Notes: a model not told the origin generated them from the sequence alone. A stretch of 53,332 nucleotides of DNA from Taibaiella sp. (GCA_021740995.1 JAIOYR010000018.1:1-53332); one strand, 5' to 3'; shown: positions 23,128 to 32,371, counted from the first letter of the stretch. Made by a program: numbers and translations.

Positions 23128-25278
23128 ATGGATATGGGGTTCAATAATGAAAATGCAGGTCTGCAAAACGATAAGTTTTTCTACGACAACAAGATTGTAA
23201 AATGGTTTGCCTATGCCACTATCATTTGGGGTGTAGTGGGAATGCTGGCCGGAATACTCGCAGCATTCCAGCTGGTTTATCCGGTACTCAACTTCAATTC
23301 AGCCGCTACCACATTTGGCAGGGTGCGGCCGGTACATACCAACGCTATTATATTTGCATTTGTAGGCAATGGCATCTTTATGGGTGTCTATTATTCGCTA
23401 CAGCGGCTCTGCAAGGCCAGAATGTTTAGCGATAAGCTAAGCAAGTTTCACTTTTGGGGCTGGCAATCTATTATAGTTCTGGCGGCTATTACATTACTTG
23501 CGGGTTTCACTACCGGAAAAGAGTATGCCGAGCTGGAATGGCCTATTGATATTCTTATTGCCATAGTATGGGTTGCCTTTGGCTGGAATATGTTTGGCAC
23601 CATACTTAAAAGACGCGAACGCCATCTCTATGTCGCTATTTGGTTTTACATAGCCACTTTTGTTACAGTAGCCATGTTGCACATTGTGAACTCTATTGAG
23701 ATTCCATTTTCTTTCATGAAATCTTATTCCTGGTATGCAGGAGTACAGGATGCGCTGGTACAATGGTGGTACGGTCATAATGCGGTTGCATTCTTCCTCA
23801 CCACTCCCTATCTCGGACTTATGTACTACTTTCTGCCCAAGGCGGCAAACAGGCCGGTATACTCTTATCGCCTCTCCATCATTCACTTCTGGGCGCTGAT
23901 ATTTTTGTACATATGGGCAGGTCCGCACCACTTGCTATACACAGCACTGCCAGACTGGGCTCAGTCTTTAGGTACGGTCTTTTCTATAATGCTTCTCGCT
24001 CCATCCTGGGGTGGTATGCTCAACGGTTTGTTTACTCTACGTGGTGCATGGGATAAAGTAAGAGAAGATCCGGTGCTCAAGTTTATGGTAGTGGCGGTAA
24101 CTGCCTATGGTATGGCTACTTTCGAGGGTCCTATGCTCAGTCTGAAAAGCGTAAATGCTATTAGCCACTTTACAGACTGGACTATTGCTCACGTACACGT
24201 AGGTGCCTTGGGTTGGAATGGCTTCCTCACTTTTGGTGTGCTGTATTATTTGATTCCGAAAATATTCCGTACAAAACTATATTCTACCAAGCTGGCCAAC
24301 AGGCATTTCTGGATAGGAACCCTCGGTATAGTGTTTTATGTGGTACCCATGTATTGGGCAGGATTCATGCAAAGCCTTGCCTGGAAAGAGTTTACACCGG
24401 AGGGCACGCTGAAGTATCAGTTTTTGGATACAGTAAAGCAAATGCAGCCCTTTTATGCGATGCGTGGCGTGGGTGGGGTTTTGTTCCTGATAGGTGCACT
24501 CGTTATGTGCTATAACCTGTACAAAACTATCAAAGCAGGAAACGTACTTAACGAAGAAGAAGCAGAAGCAGCACCCCTTAGCAAAGTCTACGAAGCGCAC
24601 GGCTCGCAACACTGGCACAGATGGATTGAACGCCGCCCGATACAAATGCTCGTTTTCAGCCTTGTAGCAGTAGCAATTGGTGGTATGATAGAAATGATAC
24701 CCACCTTTATGGTGAAGTCTAATATACCCACTATTGCCAGTGTAAAACCTTACACACCACTGGAATTGCATGGCAGGGATATATATGTGCGGGAAGGTTG
24801 TTACCTGTGCCACAGCCAGATGATACGACCATTCAGAAGCGAAGTAGTAAGGTATGGTGAGTATTCCAAGGCCGGAGAGTTTGTGTATGACCATCCATTC
24901 CAGTGGGGTAGCAAGCGCACGGGACCAGACCTGGCAAGAATAGGCGGAAAGTATCCGGATAGCTGGCACTTCAATCACATGTACGATCCTTCCAGTATAT
25001 CACCGGAAACCATAATGCCAAACTATCCATGGCTCTTCACTGCAAGCATAGATACTGCACTGACCGGCCCCAAAATCAGGGCGATGCTTACACTGGGTGT
25101 GCCATACGGAAAAGGATACGACCAAAAAGCAAATGCCGACCTGATGGTACAGGCAAATGCCATAGCGGCAGGTCTTGCAAAAGAAAAAATCAATATCAAA
25201 AGCGACAAAGAAATCATTGCAATGATCGCTTACCTGCAGCGAGTGGGAACAGACATAAAAAGAGAACAAAAAAAATAA
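23128..25278 (+). CDS. ccoN: Fused cbb3 cytochrome oxidase subunits I and II (CcoNO)
   Basis: 716 aa. Residues 1-470 are subunit I: twelve membrane helices with haem and CuB ligands visible in RPVHTN, WWYGHNAVAFFLT, GPHHLLY and DWTIAHVHVGALG. Residues about 520-716 are subunit II (CcoO): a membrane anchor followed by a c-type haem domain with C558-Y-L-C561-H562 and SQMIRPF. The fusion is typical of Bacteroidota. The complex is a high-affinity proton-pumping terminal oxidase for low oxygen. Confidence 0.95.
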   Translation: MDMGFNNENAGLQNDKFFYDNKIVKWFAYATIIWGVVGMLAGILAAFQLVYPVLNFNSAATTFGRVRPVHTNAIIFAFVGNGIFMGVYYSLQRLCKARMFSDKLSKFHFWGWQSIIVLAAITLLAGFTTGKEYAELEWPIDILIAIVWVAFGWNMFGTILKRRERHLYVAIWFYIATFVTVAMLHIVNSIEIPFSFMKSYSWYAGVQDALVQWWYGHNAVAFFLTTPYLGLMYYFLPKAANRPVYSYRLSIIHFWALIFLYIWAGPHHLLYTALPDWAQSLGTVFSIMLLAPSWGGMLNGLFTLRGAWDKVREDPVLKFMVVAVTAYGMATFEGPMLSLKSVNAISHFTDWTIAHVHVGALGWNGFLTFGVLYYLIPKIFRTKLYSTKLANRHFWIGTLGIVFYVVPMYWAGFMQSLAWKEFTPEGTLKYQFLDTVKQMQPFYAMRGVGGVLFLIGALVMCYNLYKTIKAGNVLNEEEAEAAPLSKVYEAHGSQHWHRWIERRPIQMLVFSLVAVAIGGMIEMIPTFMVKSNIPTIASVKPYTPLELHGRDIYVREGCYLCHSQMIRPFRSEVVRYGEYSKAGEFVYDHPFQWGSKRTGPDLARIGGKYPDSWHFNHMYDPSSISPETIMPNYPWLFTASIDTALTGPKIRAMLTLGVPYGKGYDQKANADLMVQANAIAAGLAKEKINIKSDKEIIAMIAYLQRVGTDIKREQKK

Positions 25279-25297
25279 TCACTGATAAATAAGCAAT

Positions 25298-25471
25298 ATG
25301 AAATTTATACATTATCTCGAGACTATAACCGGCGTGGGCATCTACCCGCTCACGTCGCTTACCATGTTCTTTCTCTTCTTTTCAGTAGTGAGTATTTGGT
25401 CGCTGAAGGCTGATAAAAAGTATATAGAACTGTTGAAGAACATTCCATTTCCCGAAAAAAACAATCCATAA
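25298..25471 (+). CDS. ccoQ: CcoQ-like small subunit
   Basis: 57 aa. One membrane helix (TSLTMFFLFFSVVSIWSL) after a short N-terminal segment and before a charged tail that ends PFPEKNNP. Size, topology and position between ccoNO and ccoP identify it as CcoQ, which stabilises the oxidase. It starts 19 bp after ccoNO and ends 20 bp before ccoP. Confidence 0.8.
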   Translation: MKFIHYLETITGVGIYPLTSLTMFFLFFSVVSIWSLKADKKYIELLKNIPFPEKNNP

Positions 25472-25491
25472 TTTTCTAAGATTTCAGGTAT

Positions 25492-26655
25492 ATGCAATTA
25501 TATAAAAAGGCAACCATTATTTCTGCAATAAGCGCACTACTGGCTCCGCAACTGAGCTATGCATTGGCAACTGTACCGGAAGATCAGGGCGGCAGCTACA
25601 ACATGACACTTTGGGGCATGATTGGGCTTATAGTGATTCTCCTGTTTGTAATAGGTGTAATGGCACATACCTTGTCGCAATTAACGGAAGTAGTAAGAGA
25701 TAAAAACAGAAAACTAAAAACCCCGGCGGGAAAAATATTGAAAACATTGCTGCTATTGCTGTTTGTGGGTTCGTCTACCAGTGCCTTTGCCGAGGCCAAA
25801 CCCGATCCATTCGACATCAATATTCCCGACTACATCAGTGGTATGCCTTCGGGAGATTTCTATCTTCTTGTAAGTATTATTGCCCTAGAGCTTTTGGTGA
25901 TATTTGCACTGTCAGTATTTACAAAAATACTACTCAGGATTATCAGAAATGTAGAGGATATGGATGTGGATACTCAGGCTAAAGCGGTGCCAAGCAGCAA
26001 CTGGTTTTGGGATAAGTTCAATAGTGCTGCTTCGATAGAAAAAGAAAAAGACATTCTTCTTGATCATAACTACGATGGAATCAGAGAACTGGATAATAGC
26101 CTTCCTCCATGGTGGATATATGGCTTTTATGTAACAATAATAGTTGGTGTCATCTACATATATCGCTATCATGTTTCGCACGATGGTATGAGCCAGACTG
26201 ATGAGTATTTTGCTGAAATGCAACAAGGTGAAGAAGACAAAGCCGCCTACCTCGCAAACTCTGCCAATAATGTAGATGAAAGCACAGTTACCTTGTTGAC
26301 TGCCCCTGCAGACATAGCCAGTGGTAAAGAGGTATATACAAAGAACTGTGTAGCCTGTCACCTGGCCGATGGTGGAGGCTCAGTAGGCCCTAATCTTACA
26401 GATGACTACTGGCTTCATGGCGGAAGTCTCACGGACGTTTTCAAATCCATTAAATATGGCTGGCAGGATAAGGGTATGAAAAGCTGGAAAGACGACCTGT
26501 CTCCCAAGCAGATACAAGAGTTGACCAGCTTCATCAGAACGCTGAAAGGCACAAAGCCTGCGGCCCCAAAAGAACCACAGGGAGAGTTATACCTGGAAGC
26601 ACAGCCACAGACTAAGACAGATAGTACAAAGGACGAGAAAGTAGTAGTGCAGTAA
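25492..26655 (+). CDS. ccoP: cbb3 oxidase subunit III (CcoP), one visible haem c domain
   Basis: 387 aa. Signal-like N-terminus, further membrane segments near 38-60, 82-98 and 122-145, then the FixP N-terminal block DHNYDGIRELDNSLPPWW with a helix, and one cytochrome c domain with C286-V-A-C-H. Proteobacterial CcoP has two CXXCH motifs; here only one is present, a form common in Bacteroidota. The extra N-terminal 150 residues with several helices are unlike proteobacterial CcoP. The tail is Lys/Gln/Pro-rich. Confidence 0.9.
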   Translation: MQLYKKATIISAISALLAPQLSYALATVPEDQGGSYNMTLWGMIGLIVILLFVIGVMAHTLSQLTEVVRDKNRKLKTPAGKILKTLLLLLFVGSSTSAFAEAKPDPFDINIPDYISGMPSGDFYLLVSIIALELLVIFALSVFTKILLRIIRNVEDMDVDTQAKAVPSSNWFWDKFNSAASIEKEKDILLDHNYDGIRELDNSLPPWWIYGFYVTIIVGVIYIYRYHVSHDGMSQTDEYFAEMQQGEEDKAAYLANSANNVDESTVTLLTAPADIASGKEVYTKNCVACHLADGGGSVGPNLTDDYWLHGGSLTDVFKSIKYGWQDKGMKSWKDDLSPKQIQELTSFIRTLKGTKPAAPKEPQGELYLEAQPQTKTDSTKDEKVVVQ

Positions 26656-26667
26656 GAACCTATAGCC

Positions 26668-28077
26668 ATGAGTGAACAGAATAATGAAGAGCGGTCTTTT
26701 AGAGACAAAGTAGCTACCGTAGATAAAAAGGGAAAAAGGGTGTGGCTGTTTCCTCAGCAACCAGAAGGGAAATTATACACGCTGAGAAAAGCAACTACCA
26801 TTGTTTATTTGCTGTTATTTTTCGGCTTGCCCTTTCTCAAGGTGAATGGACATCCGCTCTTTTTGTTAAACATACTTGAGCGAAAGTTCATTCTTTTTGG
26901 TCAAATATTCTGGCCTCAGGATTTTTTCATTTTTGCATTGGGCATGATTGTGTTCATTGTGTTCATTGCTTTATTTACAGTAGTTTTCGGTAGGGTGTTT
27001 TGTGGTTGGGCGTGTCCTCAAACCATTTTTATGGAAATGGTATTCCGTAGAATTGAGTACTTTATTGAAGGCAGTGCTGCCCAGCAGAAACTACTAGACA
27101 AACAAAGCTGGAATACCGATAAAATTACTAAAAGAGTAAGTAAGTGGACAGCCTTTTGGCTGGTGAGCTTTATAATTGCAAATACTTTTTTGGCATACAT
27201 AATAGGTGTAGACGAGTTGTACAAAATGGTTAAAGAGCCATTTTCTCAACATCTGGGTACTTTCGCATCTCTGGCACTTTTTACTACCATCTTTTTCTTT
27301 GTGTATCTGTGGATGAGGGAGCAGATATGTACTGTTATTTGTCCCTATGGCCGTATGCAGGGGGTGCTGCTCGATCGTAATTCGATGGTGGTAGCCTACG
27401 ACTATAAACGCGGCGAAGAACGTGGAAAATTTCACAAAAAGGAAGAAAGGACTATAGGCGATTGTATAGACTGTGAGCAGTGTGTGAAAGTGTGCCCTAC
27501 CGGTATAGATATCCGCAATGGTACTCAACTTGAATGTACCAACTGTACTGCATGTATAGATGCATGCAACCGAATGATGGATGCAGTAGGATTGCCGCAA
27601 AATCTGATAAGGCTGGCTTCGGAAAACAATATTGCCAAAAACAGGTCCTGGATTTTTACTGCTAAAATGAAAGCCTACAGCCTCGTCATGTGTGTGCTAA
27701 TAGGCATACTCGTTTGGTTGCTGGCCAGCCGCACAGATGTTGGGTTTACACTGTTGCGCACACCCGGTCAGCTCTATCAGGAGCAACCTAATAATCAGAT
27801 GAGCAATCTCTATAACTACAGAGTGCTTAATAAAACATTCAAAGATAAAGAGGTCGATTTGAGGCCGGAGAACTTCAAAGGCACTATAAAACTGGTAGGA
27901 GAAACAAGGCTGCTGGTACCCCAAAATGGAATAGTATCAGGTGCTATGTTTGTGTACTTAGACAAAAGTGACCTGACCGGACGGAAAACAAAACTTAAGA
28001 TAGGTGTATTTGAAAAGGGCAAGAAGATCAGCACCATCACTACATCATTTTTGGGTCCTTTTAATGATAATAACTAA
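26668..28077 (+). CDS. ccoG: CcoG (FixG/RdxA) iron-sulfur membrane protein
   Basis: 469 aa. Five or so membrane helices, the NapH-like motif FCGWACPQTIFMEMVFRR and CTVICPYGRMQG, and two ferredoxin clusters: CIDCEQCVKVCP and CTNCTACIDACN. A C-terminal periplasmic Ig-like domain follows. CcoG reduces copper for delivery to cbb3 oxidase in proteobacteria. It is 12 bp behind ccoP and 11 bp before ccoH. Confidence 0.93.
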   Translation: MSEQNNEERSFRDKVATVDKKGKRVWLFPQQPEGKLYTLRKATTIVYLLLFFGLPFLKVNGHPLFLLNILERKFILFGQIFWPQDFFIFALGMIVFIVFIALFTVVFGRVFCGWACPQTIFMEMVFRRIEYFIEGSAAQQKLLDKQSWNTDKITKRVSKWTAFWLVSFIIANTFLAYIIGVDELYKMVKEPFSQHLGTFASLALFTTIFFFVYLWMREQICTVICPYGRMQGVLLDRNSMVVAYDYKRGEERGKFHKKEERTIGDCIDCEQCVKVCPTGIDIRNGTQLECTNCTACIDACNRMMDAVGLPQNLIRLASENNIAKNRSWIFTAKMKAYSLVMCVLIGILVWLLASRTDVGFTLLRTPGQLYQEQPNNQMSNLYNYRVLNKTFKDKEVDLRPENFKGTIKLVGETRLLVPQNGIVSGAMFVYLDKSDLTGRKTKLKIGVFEKGKKISTITTSFLGPFNDNN

Positions 28078-28088
28078 ATAACAGAAGT

Positions 28089-28535
28089 ATGACTATAGGC
28101 TGGGGATGGAAAATAGCAATGGGTTATCTGGGATTTGTAGCCATGATTGTTTGCCTGGTGGTGGCCAGTGGTCGCCAGAAAATTGACCTTGTATCCAAAG
28201 ACTACTACAAGGATGAAATAGCATACCAGCAAGTATTGGATGCCAGTAAAAATCAGGCAGACTTACAGGGCGCACTGGCTATACATGCCAACAAGCAGGA
28301 GATAGTTATTGATTTCCCGCCCGAATTTGATCAGAAAATTCTGTCTGGTAATGTACAGTTCTATTGTGCGGTAAATGATAAGTGGGACAAAAAATTTGAT
28401 ATAAAAACCACTAATGCACGGCACAGTATCTCCAGAGATGGATTGCATCCCGCAACCTATACTGCCAAGGTAAGTTATACAGTTGACAATAAGGATTTCT
28501 ATTACGAAATACCCATTAACCTTAGTGCGCTATGA
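28089..28535 (+). CDS. ccoH: CcoH (FixH family) assembly protein
   Basis: 148 aa. One N-terminal membrane helix (LGFVAMIVCLVVASG) followed by KIDLVSKDYYKDEIAYQQ, the conserved FixH block, and a small beta domain. It is needed for assembly of cbb3 oxidase in other bacteria. It shares an ATGA overlap with the next gene. Confidence 0.9.
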   Translation: MTIGWGWKIAMGYLGFVAMIVCLVVASGRQKIDLVSKDYYKDEIAYQQVLDASKNQADLQGALAIHANKQEIVIDFPPEFDQKILSGNVQFYCAVNDKWDKKFDIKTTNARHSISRDGLHPATYTAKVSYTVDNKDFYYEIPINLSAL

Positions 28536-29239
28536 ATGCACTGTTCACAGTAGCCATATTGATGGGGCTTGCCGGCAGCCTGCACTGCGTAGGTATGTGT
28601 GGTCCCATAATGTTGTTCCTGCCATTCCATCATTTCACTGGTCTTCGCAAAGCGGCAGCTATTGCCTTGTATCATTTCGCCAGAATATCGGTATATGCTA
28701 TGATGGCATTGGTTATCTATTCATTTCGCAGTGTTTTTAATCCGGTTGTTCAGCAATATATTTCTATTGTCTTAGGCAGTTTATTTCTTTTTGCAGGTGT
28801 TATTTCATTCTTGCCCTTTACAAAAAAGCTGCAGGTAAAACTACCCTGGACAAAATTTGTTACAAAACAACTGGGCGAGTTTATGGGCAATCCTGGTTTC
28901 CCATCTATATTCATCTCAGGCATGCTTAATGGTTTGCTACCGTGTGGCCTTGTTTACATGATGCTGTCTGCTACATTGGCATTGCACACAGCTGCTCATG
29001 CTGTGCTGTTTGCTTATATCTTTGGTGTGGGCACGTTACCTGCGCTCGTCAGTATCATCTTGTTTCGCAGTCGCGTTAATGTAGGCAAAATAGAATTTGT
29101 AAGAAAATACACACCCGTTGTTGTTTTTCTGTTTGGTATTATCTTCCTTTTAAGGGGGCTGAATCTCGACATTCCCTACTTGAGTCCTAAAGTACAGGTT
29201 ATAAACGGAGAGGTACGCTCCTGCTGCCACAAAAAATAG
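28532..29239 (+). CDS. SafE/TauE-like membrane protein of the cbb3 operon
   Basis: 235 aa, six membrane helices. The N-terminal GLAGSLHCVGMCGPIMLFLP and the central GMLNGLLPCGLVYMML are the signature of the sulfite exporter TauE/SafE-like group found at the end of cco operons (a DsbD/CcdA-like fold with Cys in helices 1 and 4). It ends in CCHKK. A copper or thiol-transfer role during oxidase assembly is inferred. It overlaps ccoH by four bases and is the last gene before the next Fnr-type promoter. Confidence 0.88.
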   Translation: MNALFTVAILMGLAGSLHCVGMCGPIMLFLPFHHFTGLRKAAAIALYHFARISVYAMMALVIYSFRSVFNPVVQQYISIVLGSLFLFAGVISFLPFTKKLQVKLPWTKFVTKQLGEFMGNPGFPSIFISGMLNGLLPCGLVYMMLSATLALHTAAHAVLFAYIFGVGTLPALVSIILFRSRVNVGKIEFVRKYTPVVVFLFGIIFLLRGLNLDIPYLSPKVQVINGEVRSCCHKK

Positions 29240-29258
29240 TTACAGGCTGGCAAATTCC

Positions 29259-29301
29259 TGATTAAAATCATTTTTTCTTTGTGACACAACCTTCATATTT
29301 G
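29259..29301 (+). promoter_or_regulatory. Fnr-type promoter of the PAS kinase / REC-Crp operon
   Basis: Box TGATTAAAATCA (29259-29270), 23-bp gap, CATATTTG (29294-29301; one mismatch to TAnnTTTG). The ATG at 29310 is eight bases after the element, so the mRNA leader is very short. If the REC-Crp protein binds it, the system regulates itself. Confidence 0.75.
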
Positions 29302-29309
29302 TTTTTATT

Positions 29310-31022
29310 ATGCCCGACAAGCGTTTAAAAGAAATATTGGCGAGTGCAGCTGAAAATTTTGGCTTACATTTAAGCATGCCGTTTACCAGAAATAATGACA
29401 CTTTCCACGCATTATTTAATTATGCAAGCATTGGAATCCTTATTACCAACTCTGTTGGAGACATCCTGATGGCTAATATTTATATTGAGAGACAGTTTGG
29501 CTATGAATTGGGCGAGCTCATTGGCAAGAAAGTAGAAGTGCTTATTCCTTCCCGCTACAGCAAAAGCCATGTGAAGCACAGAGATAAATTTAATGAAAAC
29601 CCACATAGCAGGCCCATGGGGCTGGGTATGGAGTTATCTGGCCTCCGCAAAGACGGTACTGAGTTTCCGGTAGAGGTAAGTCTGGGGCATTATAAAATTG
29701 AGGAAGATAACTATTCACTTGCTTTCATCAACGATATTACCCAAAGAAAAGAAACAGAACAGGCAATTGTACAACTCAATACCCACCTGGAAGAAAAAGT
29801 GAAAGAGGGGTCACAGTCGTTGGCAATCACGGTAGAGCAGTTGGGTAGCCAGATAAAAGAAACCGAAAGAAAAGATGCAGAGCTGGAGCGGGTAAATACG
29901 TTTCTGAACAATATCTGGAACCATGCAGGCGCAATTATATTTGTAGCCGATAAAGACGGACTGTTGCAATTCTTCAATCCTGCCGCCGAAAAATGGCTTG
30001 GCTATAGTGCAGCAGAGGCAGTAGGTAATATTAATGTTCTCGACTTTCACCTAAAGGAAGAGCTGCAGCAGCGGGCCATCGAATTTGCTGCAGTAGCCGG
30101 CAAGCAGGTAACACCCGGATTTGATTTATTCACCACCGCAGTAGCCATAGGTAGAAATAATAATCAGGAGTGGCATTATGTAAGGAAAGACGGAACTACA
30201 TTTTATGTATCACTCAATATCACGCAGCTTAAAGACGGGCAAAATCATGTTTCAGGTTATCTGGGCATTGCTATAGATATCTCTGAAAAAAAGCGGGCAG
30301 AAACAGAGCTGAGAACAGCACTGGAAAAAGAGAAAGAACTCAATGAGCTGAAGTCAAGGTTTGTGTCCATGGCATCTCACGAGTTCCGCACACCTCTGAG
30401 TGCTGTTCTGTCTTCGGCTTACCTGCTATCCAGATACCAAAAATCCGAAGATCAGCCACAGCGGGAAAAGCACATACAGAGAATAGTATCCTCAGTAACC
30501 TCGCTCACTGAAATATTGAATGATTTCCTGTCGGTAGGCAAAATAGAAGAAGGTAACATAAGCGCTAACTACAGAGAGTATGATATTAAAGAGCAAATGC
30601 AGGATGTAGTGCAGGAAGTAAATCATTTGCTAAAAAAAGACCAAGTAGTAGCTTACACACATACCGGTGCATCATCAATAGTATATCTCGATACATCTAT
30701 GATGAAGCACATTGTAATAAATCTGCTATCCAACGCTATAAAATTCTCTAACGAGCAGTCTGTTATAGAGCTTGTGACAGCTACAACACCGGATAGGCTG
30801 GTGTTATCCGTAAAGGACTATGGATTGGGCATACCGGAAGAAGACATAAACAACCTGTTCAAACGCTTTTTCAGATCTTCGAACGTTACGAATATACAAG
30901 GCACCGGGCTGGGCTTGCATATAGTAGGCAAGTACACAGAACTCATGAACGGAAAGATGGAATGCGAAAGTAAATTGGGCCAGGGAACTAAATTCACAAT
31001 TACGTTTGGTAACAATAAATAA
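29310..31022 (+). CDS. Cytoplasmic PAS-PAS sensor histidine kinase
   Basis: 570 aa, no membrane segment. PAS1 at about 30-148, PAS2 at about 196-326, a coiled coil, then HisKA with H357 in ASHEFRTPLS and HATPase_c with NLLSNAIKFS, DYGLGI and GTGLGLHIV. In PAS1, IPSRYSKSH87 aligns with the region of the FixL haem-binding His, but the position of the FixL oxygen-signalling Arg220 is Met107 (GLGMELSG), and this PAS pattern is also common in proteins without haem. Oxygen sensing is therefore possible but unproven. The response regulator follows after eight bases. Confidence 0.9.
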   Translation: MPDKRLKEILASAAENFGLHLSMPFTRNNDTFHALFNYASIGILITNSVGDILMANIYIERQFGYELGELIGKKVEVLIPSRYSKSHVKHRDKFNENPHSRPMGLGMELSGLRKDGTEFPVEVSLGHYKIEEDNYSLAFINDITQRKETEQAIVQLNTHLEEKVKEGSQSLAITVEQLGSQIKETERKDAELERVNTFLNNIWNHAGAIIFVADKDGLLQFFNPAAEKWLGYSAAEAVGNINVLDFHLKEELQQRAIEFAAVAGKQVTPGFDLFTTAVAIGRNNNQEWHYVRKDGTTFYVSLNITQLKDGQNHVSGYLGIAIDISEKKRAETELRTALEKEKELNELKSRFVSMASHEFRTPLSAVLSSAYLLSRYQKSEDQPQREKHIQRIVSSVTSLTEILNDFLSVGKIEEGNISANYREYDIKEQMQDVVQEVNHLLKKDQVVAYTHTGASSIVYLDTSMMKHIVINLLSNAIKFSNEQSVIELVTATTPDRLVLSVKDYGLGIPEEDINNLFKRFFRSSNVTNIQGTGLGLHIVGKYTELMNGKMECESKLGQGTKFTITFGNNK

Positions 31023-31029
31023 CAGTACA

Positions 31030-32088
31030 ATGAAAACTATTCTTGTAATCGAAGACAATGAAGACATAAGGGAAAATGTGGAGGAAATCCTCACACTGTC
31101 CGACTACAAAGTGCTTACTGCGGCTAACGGAAAAGAGGGAGTAGAAGTTGCACAAAAAAACATTCCGGATCTCATCATCTGCGATATAATGATGCCAGGC
31201 ATAGATGGCTATGGTGTGCTGCACGTGCTGCACAAGGATCCCCTTACCCAAAATATTCCATTCATATTTCTTACTTCAAAAAGTGAAAGAAGCGACTTCA
31301 GAGCGGCGATGGAGATGGGGGCCGATGACTACATAACCAAGCCGTTTTCAGGCAATGAGCTATTGAATGCCATAGAGAGCAGGCTCAGAAAAACCGACAT
31401 CATCAAGAAAAACCTGTCTGCTGATATTGATGGATTGAATGAATTGAGGTCGGCAATGAGTAACAACAAAACACTGGAAGACCTTACTGCAGAAAGCAAT
31501 ATAAACGACTACAAAAAAAGACAGGTGATATACAAAACCGGTAATCACCCGCACTACTTGTTTTACATAATCAAAGGGAAGGTAAAGACTTTTAAAACAC
31601 ACGAAGACGGAAAAGACCTGGTAATAGATTTATATAATGAAGGTGATTTTTTTGGGTATACTACCCTTATAGAAAATGGTATTTATAAAGACACAGCCGA
31701 GGCCATTGAAGAAACGGAATTAGCGTTGATACCAAGAAAGGACTTTGAGCAGTTGTTAAATACCAACCCCGCTATAGCCAGAAAGCTGATATCGCTGCTT
31801 TCTAAGAATGTGGTATCCAAAGAAGATCACCTGCTGGGCATAGCATACAACACGCTACGCAAGAAAGTAGCCGAAGCCCTCATCAGTATGCAGAAAAAAT
31901 ACCACACCAATAAACAGGAGCCTTATACTATAGACATCAGCAGGGAGGAGCTGGCCACCATTGCCGGCACTGCCACCGAATCGCTTATCCGGACCCTTAG
32001 CGATTTCAAATCCGAAAATCTAATCGACATCAAAACCAGCAAAATCACCATCACCGACGAAAAGAAACTGTATAACCTGATAAGGTAA
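31030..32088 (+). CDS. Response regulator with Crp/Fnr output (REC-cNMP-HTH_Crp)
   Basis: 352 aa from the ATG at 31030; a TTG start at 31006 is less likely. REC domain 1-125 with phospho-acceptor D52 (IICDIMMPG) and TKPF Lys. Then a cyclic-nucleotide-binding beta roll (about 150-260; GNHPHYLFYIIKGKVK, GDFFGYTTLI) and a C-terminal HTH_Crp with ISREELATIAGTATESLIRTLSDF. The recognition helix keeps Glu and Arg at the positions that contact TGA/TCA half-sites in Fnr and Crp. No N-terminal Fnr-type cysteine cluster is present, so input should come from phosphorylation by the PAS kinase. It is the best candidate for binding the seven TGA-N6-TCA boxes. Confidence 0.92.
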   Translation: MKTILVIEDNEDIRENVEEILTLSDYKVLTAANGKEGVEVAQKNIPDLIICDIMMPGIDGYGVLHVLHKDPLTQNIPFIFLTSKSERSDFRAAMEMGADDYITKPFSGNELLNAIESRLRKTDIIKKNLSADIDGLNELRSAMSNNKTLEDLTAESNINDYKKRQVIYKTGNHPHYLFYIIKGKVKTFKTHEDGKDLVIDLYNEGDFFGYTTLIENGIYKDTAEAIEETELALIPRKDFEQLLNTNPAIARKLISLLSKNVVSKEDHLLGIAYNTLRKKVAEALISMQKKYHTNKQEPYTIDISREELATIAGTATESLIRTLSDFKSENLIDIKTSKITITDEKKLYNLIR

Positions 32089-32336
32089 AGGCAGGCATTG
32101 GCAGAAAGCACTAGTCCAAGAGTCACCCTTGGTTCTTCATTGTACAAGCGTCTCGCTTTCAAGAGCGAAACGAACATAAGCCACACTGATAGCTAACCGG
32201 GCTCTGCGCTCTGTTTCTCTCGCTCTCAATTGTGTCGGGACGACATCCTGATTGCGTCTACATCCCCCCGCCGACCCTATTACCCCTTTACCCTATTAAC
32301 CCTCTACCCCCTTAAGCACGATAGCTCAATAAGCAC

Positions 32337-32344
32337 TATTTTTG
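32337..32344 (+). promoter_or_regulatory. -7 element TATTTTTG of the RluA gene
   Basis: Exact TAnnTTTG, 27 nt before the TTG start. The rest of the 283-bp gap (32089-32371) contains a GTCTCGCTTTC/GAGCGAAAC imperfect hairpin around 32150-32172 and C-rich sequence, but no gene that I can support. Confidence 0.5.
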
Positions 32345-32371
32345 CAGATCAAAAGACACAAGAGAAAATAA

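Noticed and set aside
24277-24978. 233-codon minus-strand frame inside ccoNO.
   Set aside because: Antisense shadow of a highly conserved oxidase gene; no motif or promoter.
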